Positions 35,386-45,648 of a stretch of DNA of 64,000 nucleotides are shown piece after piece. The stretch covers positions 2,170,001-2,234,000 of the forward strand of contig CP073744.1 of the NCBI GenBank assembly GCA_024397955.1. The letters run 5' to 3'. Source of the stretch: a bacterium SCSIO 12696. GTDB taxonomy: Bacteria; Pseudomonadota; Gammaproteobacteria; Pseudomonadales; Porticoccaceae. Within the stretch, counting starts at the first letter, position 1, and each line of letters starts with the position of its first letter. Below the pieces are notes generated by a model. That model saw only the letters and a list, made by a program, of their open reading frames with translations, ran no database searches and was not told the origin of the DNA. The translations under genes were made by a program, and so were the position numbers.

Positions 35386-35593
35386 CTGTGACTGGGTGTT
35401 TGTATTGAGCCCATTTAAAATTTAAAAAAATTCCCAAAAAAAACAAAAAAAGATTTACAGACAGCGGCCGATATAGGCATAGTTGCCTTGCAACATCAGC
35501 AAGTTTATTGGCAGGCTGTTTGGGTATCTGCCAATTGCTCACAGAGCATCCATAAGCCTGCCGTTTTCCACGACACGACCTGGAGAAGTGCTT

Positions 35594-37036
35594 ATGGGAG
35601 ACGCCATGCCGGTGGCCGAACACAGCGTTCACAATTCTAATAGCGATAACACCGCTCACCCTTCCAGCGAACAACCGACAATCTATATCCTGGACACCAA
35701 CGTCCTGATTCACGACCCCACTGCCTTACTCAATTTTGAAGAACACCATGTCGCCATTCCAATGACCGTATTGGAAGAGTTGGACAAGCTAAAAAGTGGC
35801 CGCAACACCCTGGCTGCTGACTGCCGTCAGGCGATTCGTGGTATTGATCAAATACTGGGAGGCGCTACCTCTGACGAAGTGGAAAGTGGTGTCGCTATCC
35901 GCCGCGGGGAGAAAAGCGAGCCCCTGGGTACCCTTTCAATTCTGATGAGTCAGGCACCGGATAATGTCGCCGTATTACCCACTCATCTCAACGACAACAA
36001 AATCATCAACGATATTTGCCTGCTGAAACAGCAGTACCCGGAAAAGCGGGTGGTGCTAGTGACTAAAGACATCAATATGCGCCTCAAAGCTCGAGGCTGC
36101 GGCATCGATTCTGAGGATTATCACAGCGACCAATTGGTCAGCGATATCGAGCTGATCAACAAAGGCTTTGTGGAATTTGCCGGTAGTTTTTGGGACTCCA
36201 TCGAATCGGTGGAGACTGAGGCAGACGCCGGGTATGCCTATCACCGAGTGCCACGCTGCGCTCACTTGCAAGATGTTCACCCCAACCAGTTTGTGCTCGA
36301 TGAGCAGGGGTTTGTGGGGCAGGTGGTGGGAATCACCGATGACAGCATTACCCTTAAGCAACTGGATCAGCAGTCCCTGCTGGAGCAGGAGGCCTGGGGC
36401 CTGAAACCTCGCGATATCTACCAGGCCATGGCTTTGCATCTGTTGATGGATCCGGACATTCATCTGGTGAATCTGGTGGGTTCGGCGGGCTCTGGTAAAA
36501 CTATTCTTGCCCTAGCAGCGGCCATTGAGCAAACGGTCACCACCAAAACCTACCGCCGTATTATCGCCACTCGCAGCACCCAGGGGTTGGATGAAGACAT
36601 CGGTTTTTTGCCGGGCACGGAGGAGGAAAAAATGGAGCCCTGGCTGGGTGCCATTACCGATAATCTGGAAGCCTTGCACTACGACGATGAGGATTGCTCT
36701 GGCAGTGTCGACTACGTGCTCAATAAGGTGCCGTTAATGTTTAAGTCGTTGAACTACATTCGCGGTCGCAGCTTTCAGCACAGCCTGATTTTGATCGACG
36801 AGTCGCAAAACCTCACGCCTCATCAGATCAAAACCATCGTCACTCGCGCGGGTAAGGGTTCCAAAGTGGTTTGCCTGGGCAATCTGGCGCAGATCGACAC
36901 CCCCTACTTGAGCGCCACCAGTTCCGGGCTCACTTATCTCACAGAGCGCTTTAAAGGCTTTGAATACGGCGGCAATATTCAGCTGCAGGGTGTGCCCCGC
37001 TCGCTGCTGGCGGAGTACGCGGAAGCCAATCTTTAA
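35594..37036 (+). CDS. PIN-PhoH domain ATPase/ribonuclease
   Basis: A 480-residue protein with an N-terminal PIN-type nuclease domain (YILDTNVLIHDP; acidic residues in LEELDKLKSG and VTKDINMRLKA). The C-terminal domain is a PhoH-type P-loop ATPase (GSAGSGKTILA; Walker B LILIDESQNLTP). The PIN-PhoH combination is found widely and in some species acts as an RNA helicase/RNase. The start at 35594 has GGAG eight bases upstream; an ATG at 35606 also has a site. The 208-bp region before it is strikingly A-rich (around 35418-35452). A terminator follows. Confidence 0.9.
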   Translation: MGDAMPVAEHSVHNSNSDNTAHPSSEQPTIYILDTNVLIHDPTALLNFEEHHVAIPMTVLEELDKLKSGRNTLAADCRQAIRGIDQILGGATSDEVESGVAIRRGEKSEPLGTLSILMSQAPDNVAVLPTHLNDNKIINDICLLKQQYPEKRVVLVTKDINMRLKARGCGIDSEDYHSDQLVSDIELINKGFVEFAGSFWDSIESVETEADAGYAYHRVPRCAHLQDVHPNQFVLDEQGFVGQVVGITDDSITLKQLDQQSLLEQEAWGLKPRDIYQAMALHLLMDPDIHLVNLVGSAGSGKTILALAAAIEQTVTTKTYRRIIATRSTQGLDEDIGFLPGTEEEKMEPWLGAITDNLEALHYDDEDCSGSVDYVLNKVPLMFKSLNYIRGRSFQHSLILIDESQNLTPHQIKTIVTRAGKGSKVVCLGNLAQIDTPYLSATSSGLTYLTERFKGFEYGGNIQLQGVPRSLLAEYAEANL

Positions 37037-37059
37037 GCGCAACGCTCAGTAGAAACTGC

Positions 37060-37086
37060 AAAGCCGCCTTCGGGCGGCTTTTTTTA
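37060..37086 (+). terminator. Rho-independent terminator after the PIN-PhoH gene
   Basis: A strong hairpin (AAAGCCGCC, TTCG-type loop, GGCGGCTTT) is followed by TTTTT. It lies 24 bp after the stop codon. Confidence 0.92.
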
Positions 37087-37163
37087 TCAGTCAAAAATGA
37101 ACATCTCCTGTGCATATGGTCTGAAGTTATGGAACAATAACCTTCATTCTAAGGAGGCTGTAA

Positions 37164-37670
37164 GTGATTGATAAAGAGGGCTTTCGCCCCAACGTAGGCA
37201 TTGTTATTGCCAATGATTTCGGCCAGTTACTGTGGGCCAAACGCATTGGCCAGAATGCCTGGCAGTTCCCTCAGGGTGGGGTGGATCGGGGTGAGTCCCC
37301 CGAGCAAGCGCTCTACCGTGAGCTGTATGAGGAGGTGGGGCTGCGTAAAAAAGACGTCAAGTTGTTGGCGTCCACCCGCCACTGGCTGCGTTATCGCCTG
37401 CCGAAAAAATACGTGCGCCAAAACGCCAAACCCCTGTGTATCGGCCAGAAGCAAAAGTGGTTTTTACTCAAGTTGGTAGGGGATGAAAGCGACATTTGCT
37501 TTGAGTGTGGTCACAAAGCCGAGTTTGATGGCTGGCAGTGGGTAAATTACTGGTACCCGGTGGACAAAGTAGTGGATTTTAAACGGGATGTTTATCGCCG
37601 TGCGCTGCGTGAGTTGGCGCCTGCACAAATTGAATTGGAACGTGGCCAATTGAGGAATCAGCGTGCTTGA
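37164..37670 (+). CDS. rppH: RNA pyrophosphohydrolase
   Basis: A 168-residue Nudix hydrolase that removes pyrophosphate from mRNA 5' ends, marking them for RNase E. The Nudix box [22 protein letters not shown] is complete (given across the motif) and the N-terminal [21 protein letters not shown] is diagnostic of RppH/NudH. It starts with GTG at 37164, preceded by a near-perfect AAGGAGG. It overlaps the start of ptsP by 8 bp, the usual rppH-ptsP arrangement. Confidence 0.96.
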   Translation: MIDKEGFRPNVGIVIANDFGQLLWAKRIGQNAWQFPQGGVDRGESPEQALYRELYEEVGLRKKDVKLLASTRHWLRYRLPKKYVRQNAKPLCIGQKQKWFLLKLVGDESDICFECGHKAEFDGWQWVNYWYPVDKVVDFKRDVYRRALRELAPAQIELERGQLRNQRA

Positions 37671-39951
37671 ATCCTTGCGCAGTATTGTTCAGGAGGTTAA
37701 TGCTGCCGGTAGTATGGCAGAGGTACTGACTATTGCTGCTCAACGTGTCAAAGAGGAAATGAAGGTTGGCGGCTGCTCGGTTTTTTTGTGCCAACAGGGC
37801 GGTTACGTGCTGCGTGCTACCGATGGTTTCTACCAACAGGCAGTTGGCAAGGTTTATATTGCCGATGGCGAGGGCCTGATCGGTCTGGTGGCCACCAAAG
37901 AAGAGCCCATCAACCTGGAAAATGCCAGCCGACATCCCAGATATACCTATTTCCCCGAAACCGGTGAGGAACGCTTTGCCGCCTTTTTAGGGGCCCCAAT
38001 TATTCATCATCGCAAAGTGTTGGGTGTGGTTTGTGTCCAGGAAGAGGAGTCCCGCCGTTTTGACGAAGGCGAGGAAGCTTTTCTGGTTACTATTTGCGCT
38101 CAACTGGCGGCCACCATTGCTCATGCTGAGGCCACTGGCGAGCTCAAACAACAATTGAGTTCCCCCGGTGCAAACCCACCACAAGTGCCCTCCGAGGTTG
38201 TGCTTAACGGTATTCCCAGTGCCCCTGGCATTGCTATTGGCGTTGCGGTATTGGTGGCGGCCCCGGCGGATTTGCGGGCGGTATCCCGCCGTTACATAGA
38301 GGATGTGGACGGGGAATTGGTGCGCTTTAAGGAGGCGATTCGTCGTACCAAGGAGGACCTGCACAACCTGGACGCGAATATGGTTGGCAAGCTCAGCAAC
38401 AGCGAGCGAGCTTTGTTTGGGGTCTATATCAGTATGCTCGATGATCACAGCCTCAGTGACGAGGTTGTCGCCATGATTCGCGACCAGAAGCTGGCTGCTC
38501 AAAGTGCCTGGGCTGCTGTGATTCGCGAACACGTGCGCAACTTTGAGAGCATGGATGATGCCTATCTCCGCGAGCGTGCATCCGATGTGCGCGACCTGGG
38601 TCGGCGAGTGTTGGCACACATTCAGCAGAGCCAGCCCAGGCAAATCGAATACCCGGAGAATACCATTCTGATCGGTGAAGAGTTGGCAGCGCCGATGTTG
38701 GCGGATGTGCCTCACGACAAACTGGTGGGGATGATTTCGGTGCGCGGTTCACGCAACTCTCACATGGCGATTTTGGGCCGTGCACTGGGTGTGCCCACGG
38801 TGATGGGGGCGGTGGATTTGCCGCTGTTGGAGGTGGATGGTTGTGAGCTGATTGTCGATGGTCATCAAGGCAGGGTGATCGCCCACTTTACCCCGGCGCT
38901 GCGGGTTAGCTACGAACAACAACGCTATGAAGAGCAATTGTTGGCGGCTAACCTGGAGCAGCTGCGTGATCAGCCCTGTGTTACTTGTGATGATCAACGG
39001 GTGGGCCTTTGGGTGAACACGGGCCTGCGCATCGATACCATGTTATCTCTGGATCGCGGCGCAGAGGGCGTTGGCCTGTACCGCACCGAAGTGCCGTTCT
39101 TGATGCATGAACGCTTTCCTTCAGAAGAAGAGCAGCGAAAAATTTACCGGGAACAGCTGGAAATATTTGCGCCGCGCCCGGTGACCATGCGTACCCTGGA
39201 TGTGGGCGGTGACAAAGCGCTGCCTTATTTTCCCATCGAAGAGGCCAATCCGTTTCTGGGGTGGCGGGGGATTCGCGTTACTCTTGATCATCCGGAGATT
39301 TTTCTCGGTCAAATTCGCGCCATGATGAAGGCCTCGGAAGGGCTGGATAACCTGCGCATCATGCTGCCGATGATTTCCAATATTCCAGAGTTGGAAGCGG
39401 CCATGGATTTGATCTACCGCGCTTTTGATGAGCTCACCAAGGAAGAGGGTTATAGCCTGGTGATGCCACAAATTGGGGCCATGGTGGAAGTGCCCGCTGC
39501 GGTGTATCAAATTCGCGAAATTGCCCGTCGGGTGGATTTTTTATCGGTAGGCACCAATGATCTCACCCAATACCTACTGGCAGTGGATCGCAACAACAGC
39601 CGGGTAGCCGATCTGTATCACGCCTTTCACCCGGCGTTGCTCAATGCACTGCAAACCATCGTTGATGGTGCACTGCGGGAAAATCGCCCGGTGAGTGTCT
39701 GCGGTGAATTTGCCGGCGACCCTCTTGGGGCGGTGCTGCTGGTTGGAATGGGCTATGAGGTATTGTCGATGAGCTCATCCAATTTGCTTCGAGTGAAAGC
39801 CATTCTGCGCCAGGTCAGTAGTCGGGAAGCTCGCAAACTGGCGGAATCTGCACAAGCCATGCCCGATGCGTTTGCAGTGGTTGAGCTCTTGCAGAGTAAG
39901 CTCGCCAGGCCGGGTATGAAAGAATTGCTGAGAGCCGTTAACACCAAGTAA
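37663..39951 (+). CDS. ptsP: Phosphoenolpyruvate--protein phosphotransferase PtsP (EI-Ntr)
   Basis: A 762-residue first enzyme of the nitrogen-related PTS. Residues 1-165 form a GAF domain that in the family binds regulatory ligands such as glutamine. An enzyme I core follows, with the phosphohistidine in [13 protein letters not shown] (H367), and then the PEP-binding TIM barrel ([45 protein letters not shown]). It passes phosphate to NPr and EIIA-Ntr, encoded elsewhere. The start is a GTG inside rppH. Confidence 0.96.
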   Translation: MLESLRSIVQEVNAAGSMAEVLTIAAQRVKEEMKVGGCSVFLCQQGGYVLRATDGFYQQAVGKVYIADGEGLIGLVATKEEPINLENASRHPRYTYFPETGEERFAAFLGAPIIHHRKVLGVVCVQEEESRRFDEGEEAFLVTICAQLAATIAHAEATGELKQQLSSPGANPPQVPSEVVLNGIPSAPGIAIGVAVLVAAPADLRAVSRRYIEDVDGELVRFKEAIRRTKEDLHNLDANMVGKLSNSERALFGVYISMLDDHSLSDEVVAMIRDQKLAAQSAWAAVIREHVRNFESMDDAYLRERASDVRDLGRRVLAHIQQSQPRQIEYPENTILIGEELAAPMLADVPHDKLVGMISVRGSRNSHMAILGRALGVPTVMGAVDLPLLEVDGCELIVDGHQGRVIAHFTPALRVSYEQQRYEEQLLAANLEQLRDQPCVTCDDQRVGLWVNTGLRIDTMLSLDRGAEGVGLYRTEVPFLMHERFPSEEEQRKIYREQLEIFAPRPVTMRTLDVGGDKALPYFPIEEANPFLGWRGIRVTLDHPEIFLGQIRAMMKASEGLDNLRIMLPMISNIPELEAAMDLIYRAFDELTKEEGYSLVMPQIGAMVEVPAAVYQIREIARRVDFLSVGTNDLTQYLLAVDRNNSRVADLYHAFHPALLNALQTIVDGALRENRPVSVCGEFAGDPLGAVLLVGMGYEVLSMSSSNLLRVKAILRQVSSREARKLAESAQAMPDAFAVVELLQSKLARPGMKELLRAVNTK

Positions 39952-40050
39952 GCCCTCCCGCTGTTGCCAACAAGCGGCTGAGATAGTTATTGCCGCACTT
40001 CCACGTTAGAATCACCACCGCTGTTCAACGGCTACTGAGAATCGTGTTCC

Positions 40051-40902
40051 ATGACTTACCCCAATATTGACCCCGTCGCCCTGGACTTGGGGTTCGTCCA
40101 AATACACTGGTACGGTGTGATGTACCTGCTGGCATTTGCCAGCGCCTGGTTGTTGGCCCGCCACCGCAGTCGCCAGTCCTGGGCGGTGGTGCAACCGAAG
40201 GATGTGGAAGATCTGATTGTTTACATCGCCTTTGGTGTGATTGTGGGTGGCCGTTTGGGCTCCGCCATCTTTTACAACTTTGGCCATTGGTTGGACGACC
40301 CGCTGTGGATATTCCGCATCTGGGAAGGGGGGATGGCCTTCCACGGTGGCTTGATCGGGGTACTGGTTGCTCTCTGGCGCTTTAGCTGCCGTATTAAAAA
40401 ACCGTTTGTGCCGGTGGCGGAATTTATTGTGCCCATGGTGCCATTGGGGTTGGCGTTTGGCCGCCTGGGGAATTTTATCGGTGGCGAACTCTGGGGGCGG
40501 CCCACGGATGGTTGGTGGGGCATGGTGTTTCCCAAGGCCGACAGTCAGCCACGCCACCCCTCGCAGTTGTACGAAATGTTCCTTGAAGGCATTGTGCTGT
40601 TTATTATCCTGTTCTGGGTGAGCCGCAAACCACGGCCAGCGGGTTTGGTGGGTGGCTTGTTCCTGTTTTTATATGGCCTGTTCCGTTATCTGGTGGAGTT
40701 TGTGCGCGAGCCTGACAGCGGCATACCGCTGTTGTTTGACTGGATGACCCGCGGTCAACAACTCTGCTTGCCGATGATGGCGGCAGGCATCGCGTTGCTG
40801 ATTTGGGCCTGGCGTCAAAAGTCAGCACCGCAGCCGCAAGCTGCTCAGCCTGCAGAAGCGACCAAGCCAAAGAAACGCGCCAAGAAAAAGAGAAGAAAAT
40901 GA
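40051..40902 (+). CDS. lgt: Prolipoprotein diacylglyceryl transferase
   Basis: An inner-membrane enzyme that attaches diacylglycerol to the lipobox cysteine. The 283-residue protein has seven hydrophobic segments and the Lgt signature [14 protein letters not shown], where the usual second Asn is Gly. Other conserved parts are [20 protein letters not shown] and RHPSQLYE, which includes the essential His region. The C-terminus has an unusually Lys/Arg-rich tail ([12 protein letters not shown]). Its stop overlaps the thyA start (ATGA at 40899-40902). Confidence 0.95.
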   Translation: MTYPNIDPVALDLGFVQIHWYGVMYLLAFASAWLLARHRSRQSWAVVQPKDVEDLIVYIAFGVIVGGRLGSAIFYNFGHWLDDPLWIFRIWEGGMAFHGGLIGVLVALWRFSCRIKKPFVPVAEFIVPMVPLGLAFGRLGNFIGGELWGRPTDGWWGMVFPKADSQPRHPSQLYEMFLEGIVLFIILFWVSRKPRPAGLVGGLFLFLYGLFRYLVEFVREPDSGIPLLFDWMTRGQQLCLPMMAAGIALLIWAWRQKSAPQPQAAQPAEATKPKKRAKKKRRK

Positions 40903-41732
40903 AAGCCTATCTCGAACTGCTAAAAGATGTTTTGGAAAACGGTGCCGATAAAGGGGACCGTACCGGCACGGGCACCCGCTCCGTGTTTGGTCGCATGGTG
41001 CGTTACGACCTGGCGGAAGGCTTTCCCCTGCTCACCACCAAAAAGTTGCATATTCGTTCTATCCTCCACGAACTGTTGTGGTTTTTAAAAGGTGACACCA
41101 ACATCAAGAGCCTCAATGACAATGGTGTGACCATTTGGGATGAGTGGGCCACGCAGGAAGGGGAGTTGGGCCCGGTATACGGCCACCAGTGGCGCTTTTG
41201 GCCCGATGGTAAGGGCGGCCATATTGACCAGATTGCCGAGCTGGTGGAAGGGTTAAAAGCCAACCCCAACAGCCGTCGCCATATTTTCCACGCCTGGAAT
41301 GTGGCGCAGTTGCCGGATGAATCAAAAAAGCCTTGGGAGAATGCTGCCGAAGGGCGTATGGCGTTGCCTCCCTGTCACTTGCTGTATCAGTTTTATGTGG
41401 TCGACAATAAATTGTCGGCGATGCTCTATATTCGTTCCAATGACTTGTTTTTGGGCAACCCCTACAATACCGCCAGCCTGGCATTTCTCACTCATATGTT
41501 GGCTCAGCAGTGCGGTTACGAGCCTGGCGAGATTGTTATTTCCGTGGCGGATCTGCATCTGTATCAGAATCACCTGGAGCAGGCTCGTACACAATTGGAA
41601 AGGGAGCCGCGACCCCTGCCCAAACTGGTGATTCATCGTGTGCCAGAGTCGATTTTCGATTACCGCTTTGAAGATTTTGAAATTGTCGATTACGACCCGC
41701 ATCCCCATATCTCTGCCCCCATTGCTGTTTAA
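40899..41732 (+). CDS. thyA: Thymidylate synthase
   Basis: The enzyme methylates dUMP to dTMP using methylene-tetrahydrofolate. The 277-residue protein has the nucleophile in [11 protein letters not shown] (Cys159), the folate/dUMP Arg region [12 protein letters not shown] and the [18 protein letters not shown] block. The start at 40899 gives the standard [15 protein letters not shown]; earlier in-frame starts lie within lgt. Folate products of the reaction are recycled by folA, the next gene. Confidence 0.97.
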   Translation: MKAYLELLKDVLENGADKGDRTGTGTRSVFGRMVRYDLAEGFPLLTTKKLHIRSILHELLWFLKGDTNIKSLNDNGVTIWDEWATQEGELGPVYGHQWRFWPDGKGGHIDQIAELVEGLKANPNSRRHIFHAWNVAQLPDESKKPWENAAEGRMALPPCHLLYQFYVVDNKLSAMLYIRSNDLFLGNPYNTASLAFLTHMLAQQCGYEPGEIVISVADLHLYQNHLEQARTQLEREPRPLPKLVIHRVPESIFDYRFEDFEIVDYDPHPHISAPIAV

Positions 41733-41741
41733 GGACACGCT

Positions 41742-42260
41742 GTGAACATTTGCCTGATTGTCGCTATGGCTCGCAATGGCACCATTGGCCGCAACAACCA
41801 ATTGCCCTGGCATCTTTCTGGTGACCTGCGTTATTTCAAGGCGGTTACCATGGGCAAGCCGGTGATTATGGGGCGCAAAACCTGGGAGTCCATTGGTCGT
41901 CCACTGCCTGGGCGCACCAATATTGTGGTGACCCGGCAAGCCGGGTGGTGCCCTGAAGGCGAGAATATGGCGGCTGTGAAAGTGGCTAACTCCCTGGATG
42001 CTGCCCTTGAGCTGGCCCAGCAGGTGGCTGCCGCTGACGGTGTGTCTGAGCTGATGGTCATGGGTGGCGGTGAAATTTACCGCCAGGCATTGCCGTTGGC
42101 GGACCGCCTCTATATCACTGAAGTGGACGCGGATGTGGAAGGGGATGCTCACTTTCCGGCTTTGGATACCAACGCGTGGCAAGAGGTGGAACGTACTTCC
42201 GGAGAGCCTGGAGGGGATTACCACTACCACTTTGTGGTGAAGGATCGGGCACGTACATAG
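41742..42260 (+). CDS. folA: Dihydrofolate reductase
   Basis: A 172-residue DHFR with the N-terminal ICLIVAMARNGTIGRNNQLPWHLSGDLRYF region (given across adjacent motifs), the NADPH-binding MGRKTWESIGRPLPGR and VMGGGEIYRQALPLADRLYIT. The Asp of the active site lies in LSGDLRYF. It starts with GTG at 41742, ten bases after thyA. It regenerates tetrahydrofolate after thymidylate synthesis. Confidence 0.96.
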   Translation: MNICLIVAMARNGTIGRNNQLPWHLSGDLRYFKAVTMGKPVIMGRKTWESIGRPLPGRTNIVVTRQAGWCPEGENMAAVKVANSLDAALELAQQVAAADGVSELMVMGGGEIYRQALPLADRLYITEVDADVEGDAHFPALDTNAWQEVERTSGEPGGDYHYHFVVKDRART

Positions 42261-42306
42261 CTCCCAGTTATACGCAGCGACGGATTCTGGTCGTTGTGCA
42301 TTCATG

Positions 42307-42323
42307 TGTTACCTAACGTAACA
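42307..42323. promoter_or_regulatory. Palindrome upstream of the TonB operon (candidate operator)
   Basis: TGTTAC and GTAACA arms flank CTAAC. The site lies 162 bp before the first gene of the TonB system in a 224-bp gap. It does not resemble the A/T-rich Fur box. That it binds a regulator is only a suggestion from symmetry and position. Confidence 0.3.
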
Positions 42324-42484
42324 GTCAAAATAGTAATCTGCTCTCGATTGATGGGTTTCGTTGCCAAAGAAACTCGCCGCTGTTAATAATTGCTGCCCCG
42401 TTGCCATAAAACGGTGACCCTATGCCTAACCCGAAGTGGTGGGGCAGCCCGTTATAACTGTTTGATACCCATATCGAGGGACGT

Positions 42485-43252
42485 ATGAAACACTCATTAA
42501 AACTGATAATTGCCGCCGCCGCGCTGGGTGTTGGTGCCGCTGGTACGCAGGCCGCTGAGGTCGACGACATTCTCAAGGCTGGAGAGAAGAAACTGGCTAA
42601 TGCCCAGGCTTCCCAAAAGCGTATCGACAAGATCGCTGCTGCGACTGACGACCTGGTTCTGGACTTCCAAACCGTCAACGACGAACTGGAAGACACCAAG
42701 GTTTACAATCGCCAGAAAGAACTGGTGATTGCTCACCAAAAATTGCAAATGGATCGCCTCAAGGCTTCTATTGCCGGTGTTCAGGATACCGAGCGTCGCA
42801 TTCCACCTCTGATTGAACGCATGATCGAGGGTCTGGAGCAGCACGTTGCCATCGATCTGCCATTCAACTTGGAAGAGCGCCAAGAGCGCGTTAAGCGCTT
42901 CCGCGAAAGCATCGGCGATTCCGGTCTGTCGGTTGCGGAAAAATTCCGTCAGGTTCTCGAGGCGTATCGTATCGAGCTGGAATACGGCAACAAAATTGAA
43001 ACTTATGTGACTGAAATTGAAGTGGACGGTGCTCCTCAGGAAGTGAATATCTTCCGTTTGGGCCGCACTTCATTGGTTTATCAAACCAAAGACAAAGGCA
43101 AGGCCGGTGTTTGGGATCAGGCCAGCCGCAGCTGGGTTCCTCTTGATGCGGGTGAATATCGCAACGCCATCTCTACCGCTATTCGCATCGCCAAGAAAAC
43201 CGCCACTCTGGATATTATGACCATGCCGATCAAAGCGCCGGAGGCACAATAA
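42485..43252 (+). CDS. DUF3450 periplasmic coiled-coil protein of a TonB system
   Basis: A 255-residue exported protein with the signal peptide LIIAAAALGVGAAGTQA, a long coiled coil (residues about 25-110) and the DUF3450 C-terminal part (RLGRTSLVYQTKDKG, WVPLDAGEYRNAI). Members are always encoded before TtpC-type exbB genes and appear to help the multi-part TonB complex. It overlaps the next gene by one base (TAATG). It is the first gene of the six-gene operon. Confidence 0.9.
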   Translation: MKHSLKLIIAAAALGVGAAGTQAAEVDDILKAGEKKLANAQASQKRIDKIAAATDDLVLDFQTVNDELEDTKVYNRQKELVIAHQKLQMDRLKASIAGVQDTERRIPPLIERMIEGLEQHVAIDLPFNLEERQERVKRFRESIGDSGLSVAEKFRQVLEAYRIELEYGNKIETYVTEIEVDGAPQEVNIFRLGRTSLVYQTKDKGKAGVWDQASRSWVPLDAGEYRNAISTAIRIAKKTATLDIMTMPIKAPEAQ

Positions 43253-44637
43253 TGAACAAGCGTATCTTTAAAAAAGGCCTGATGGCCGTTGCCTCTGTCG
43301 CTCTGGCGTTTTCCGTAAACGCTGCTGAGCAGGAAAAGGCAGCATCTCTGGAAGAGCTGTTGAAGATGATTGAAGCTGGCTCCATCAATGAGTCCGCCGA
43401 ACACCGTCAACGTGAGCAGCGTTTCCTCAGCGAGCAGCAAAATCGCCAGTCCATGCTCAACAATGTTCGCGCTCAGCTGAACCGTGAAAAAGCCCGTTCT
43501 GAAGCCCTGGAAAAGCAAGAGGCGGACAATGAGCGTGCTATCGGTGAGCTGCAAGAGCAGTACAACAATCGCCTGGGTTCATTGAAAGAGCTGTTTGGTC
43601 ACTTGTCCTCCACTTCTGGTGACGTGATCAGTTATCTCAACGATTCCATTGTCAGTGCCCAGTACCCTGATCGTACTGCACCACTGGAAGAGTTGCGTTC
43701 AAAAATTTCCAGCACTTCTACGCCAACCCTGCCAGACATCAGTGAAATCGAAGGCATGTGGAAAGCCATGCTGTTTGAAATTGACCAGGGCACCAAAGTG
43801 GTTAAGTTCAACACCAGCATTTTTAGCGGTGGTGAAAAAGTGGATGCCGAAGTTCTGCGTATCGGTAACTACGGCCTGACTTCTGGTGGCGACTACCTGA
43901 ACTACGACAAAGAGACTGGCAATATTTCCTCTCTGCCTTCTCAGCCTAAAGGGTCTTACACCAGCTCTATTGCTGCATTGGGCGGTGCCACCTCTGGCTT
44001 CACCGCTACCGCGCTGGATCCCCAGGGTGCACAGGGCCCAACCCTGATGACCAAACTGGTTGACCTGCCAACCATTACTGAAAAGTGGCACCAGGGCGGT
44101 CTGGTTGGTTACATCATTAGTGGTGTAGGTGTGTTCGCAGTACTGTTGGCCATCTTCCGCTTTATCGTACTGTCCGGTGTGGGTGCTAAAGTGAACGCCC
44201 AGCTGCGTGATACCACTCAAGCCAATAACAACAACCCATTGGGCCGTGTGCTGAAAGTGGCTGAAGAAAACCCACAGGCTGACGCGGAATCTCTGGAACT
44301 GAAGCTTCACGAAGCTGTTCTGAAAGAGCGCCCTGCTATTGAGTCTGGTCTCAACCTGCTGAAGATTATTGCCATGGTTGCCCCACTGTTGGGTCTGCTG
44401 GGTACCGTAACCGGTATGATTGCTACCTTCCAGGCGATTACCATCTTCGGTGCCGGTGACCCCAAAAACATGGCCGGTGGTATTTCTTCTGCCTTGGTGA
44501 CCACGGTATTGGGTCTGGTAGTGGCTATTCCTACCATCTTGCTACACACCTTGGTAAATGGTCGTGCACAGCGCATCCTCCACGTGTTGGAAGAGCAGAG
44601 TGCCGGTATTGTGGCTGAGAACGCCGAGGGCCAATAA
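43252..44637 (+). CDS. TtpC-like MotA/TolQ/ExbB proton channel protein
   Basis: A 461-residue protein with a signal peptide (residues 1-24), a periplasmic coiled coil (about 30-110), a periplasmic domain, and a membrane helix near 280-305 (LVGYIISGVGVFAVLLAIFRFIVL). The C-terminal domain is of ExbB/TolQ type (IAMVAPLLGLLGTVTGMIATFQ; GGISSALVTTVLGLVVAIPTILLH). This long form is the TtpC component of TonB2/TonB3 systems in Vibrio and Shewanella. It works with the second, short ExbB encoded next. Confidence 0.9.
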   Translation: MNKRIFKKGLMAVASVALAFSVNAAEQEKAASLEELLKMIEAGSINESAEHRQREQRFLSEQQNRQSMLNNVRAQLNREKARSEALEKQEADNERAIGELQEQYNNRLGSLKELFGHLSSTSGDVISYLNDSIVSAQYPDRTAPLEELRSKISSTSTPTLPDISEIEGMWKAMLFEIDQGTKVVKFNTSIFSGGEKVDAEVLRIGNYGLTSGGDYLNYDKETGNISSLPSQPKGSYTSSIAALGGATSGFTATALDPQGAQGPTLMTKLVDLPTITEKWHQGGLVGYIISGVGVFAVLLAIFRFIVLSGVGAKVNAQLRDTTQANNNNPLGRVLKVAEENPQADAESLELKLHEAVLKERPAIESGLNLLKIIAMVAPLLGLLGTVTGMIATFQAITIFGAGDPKNMAGGISSALVTTVLGLVVAIPTILLHTLVNGRAQRILHVLEEQSAGIVAENAEGQ

Positions 44638-44639
44638 TC

Positions 44640-45170
44640 ATGGATGCTCTGAACGACGCACTCACTGGAATCCAGGACTTCCTGAACATGGGGGGTGAAA
44701 TACTCAAGTATTTCATCGTTCCCCTGCTGTTCATACTGTGGACACTGATCTTCGAGCGCGTATGGTATTTCAAAACCTCCCTGAAAAGGGACGTTCAGGC
44801 TGCCATTGATACCTGGGAGGAGCGTGCCGAGCGCCGCTCCAAACGGGCTCACCAGGTTCGCGAAGCGATCATTTCTCGCGTCGAGGTAAAAATCGACGAA
44901 AACATGAACATGGTGAAAACCATGATCGCCCTGGCGCCATTGTTTGGCCTGATGGGTACTGTTTGGGGGATGATTCACGTCTTCGATATTATGGGTATTA
45001 CTGGAGGCGGTGACGCCAAGTCCATGGCAAGCGGCGTATTTAAAGCCACTATCCCAACCATGGCTGGTATGGTGACCGCCATTTCCGGTGTATTTGGTAA
45101 TACGTATCTGGATCGGGTTGCTACCCGTGAGAAAGGCCTGCTTGAAGACCATATGACGATGGATCACTGA
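44640..45170 (+). CDS. exbB: ExbB proton channel subunit
   Basis: A 176-residue short ExbB with three membrane helices: an N-terminal one (YFIVPLLFILWTLIFERVWYF), then the two conserved helices (MIALAPLFGLMGTVWGMIHVFDI; SGVFKATIPTMAGMVTAISGVFG, given in pieces). Charged residues typical of the family are present. It begins two bases after the previous stop and forms, with ExbD, the proton-driven motor of the TonB system. Confidence 0.92.
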   Translation: MDALNDALTGIQDFLNMGGEILKYFIVPLLFILWTLIFERVWYFKTSLKRDVQAAIDTWEERAERRSKRAHQVREAIISRVEVKIDENMNMVKTMIALAPLFGLMGTVWGMIHVFDIMGITGGGDAKSMASGVFKATIPTMAGMVTAISGVFGNTYLDRVATREKGLLEDHMTMDH

Positions 45171-45192
45171 GCCCGCGGTTAACCGCTGGGCT
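45170..45192 (+). other. Hairpin between exbB and exbD
   Basis: AGCCC pairs with GGGCT around GCGGTTAACCGC, itself a perfect palindrome, with one bulged T. It directly follows the exbB stop codon and lacks a T tract. It could moderate read-through or protect the upstream mRNA, which would fit the higher ExbB than ExbD stoichiometry of such motors. Confidence 0.4.
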
Positions 45193-45237
45193 CGGTGGTG
45201 TTTACATTCGAGTCACTTATATTTAACGAGAACTGTC

Positions 45238-45645
45238 ATGCGGGAAAGAACACGCAAAGCAGAACCACAGGGCCAGTCTATCGACTTGACGCCAATGCTC
45301 GACGTGGTTTTCATTATGCTGATCTTCTTTATTGTTACGGCATCTTTTATCAAGACGCCGGGTCAGGAGATCAACAAGGTAGAAGCCAAAACCGCACGTT
45401 TAAAGCCTACAGCTGTATTGGTCTCAGTGAACGCCAATAACGAGGTTCACATCGACAAAAAGCCTGTCGAGGACAACGATCTGAAACCGGTTATCAAACG
45501 TCTGTTTGCTGAGAACCCAAAAGGCAATGTGGTTATCCAGGTGGATGAAAAGTCCAAACTGGAAGCGGTTGGTAAAGTCTACGATGCCGCCAGAGATGCT
45601 GGTGTTACCGGCATCATTATCGCCACGAGCAAAGAGGGAGGGTAG
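45238..45645 (+). CDS. exbD: ExbD biopolymer transport protein
   Basis: A 135-residue protein with a short cytoplasmic N-terminus, one membrane helix carrying the essential Asp (IDLTPMLDVVFIMLIFFIVTAS) and a periplasmic domain ending VTGIIIATSKEGG. It partners ExbB in converting the proton gradient into movement of TonB. The 67-bp gap before it contains a hairpin, unlike the tight junctions elsewhere in the operon. Confidence 0.95.
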   Translation: MRERTRKAEPQGQSIDLTPMLDVVFIMLIFFIVTASFIKTPGQEINKVEAKTARLKPTAVLVSVNANNEVHIDKKPVEDNDLKPVIKRLFAENPKGNVVIQVDEKSKLEAVGKVYDAARDAGVTGIIIATSKEGG

Positions 45646-45648
45646 CAA

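Noticed and set aside
41322..42305. A 327-codon frame antisense to thyA and folA
   Set aside because: It spans two certain genes in reverse and its translation matches no domain I know; its length follows from codon bias.
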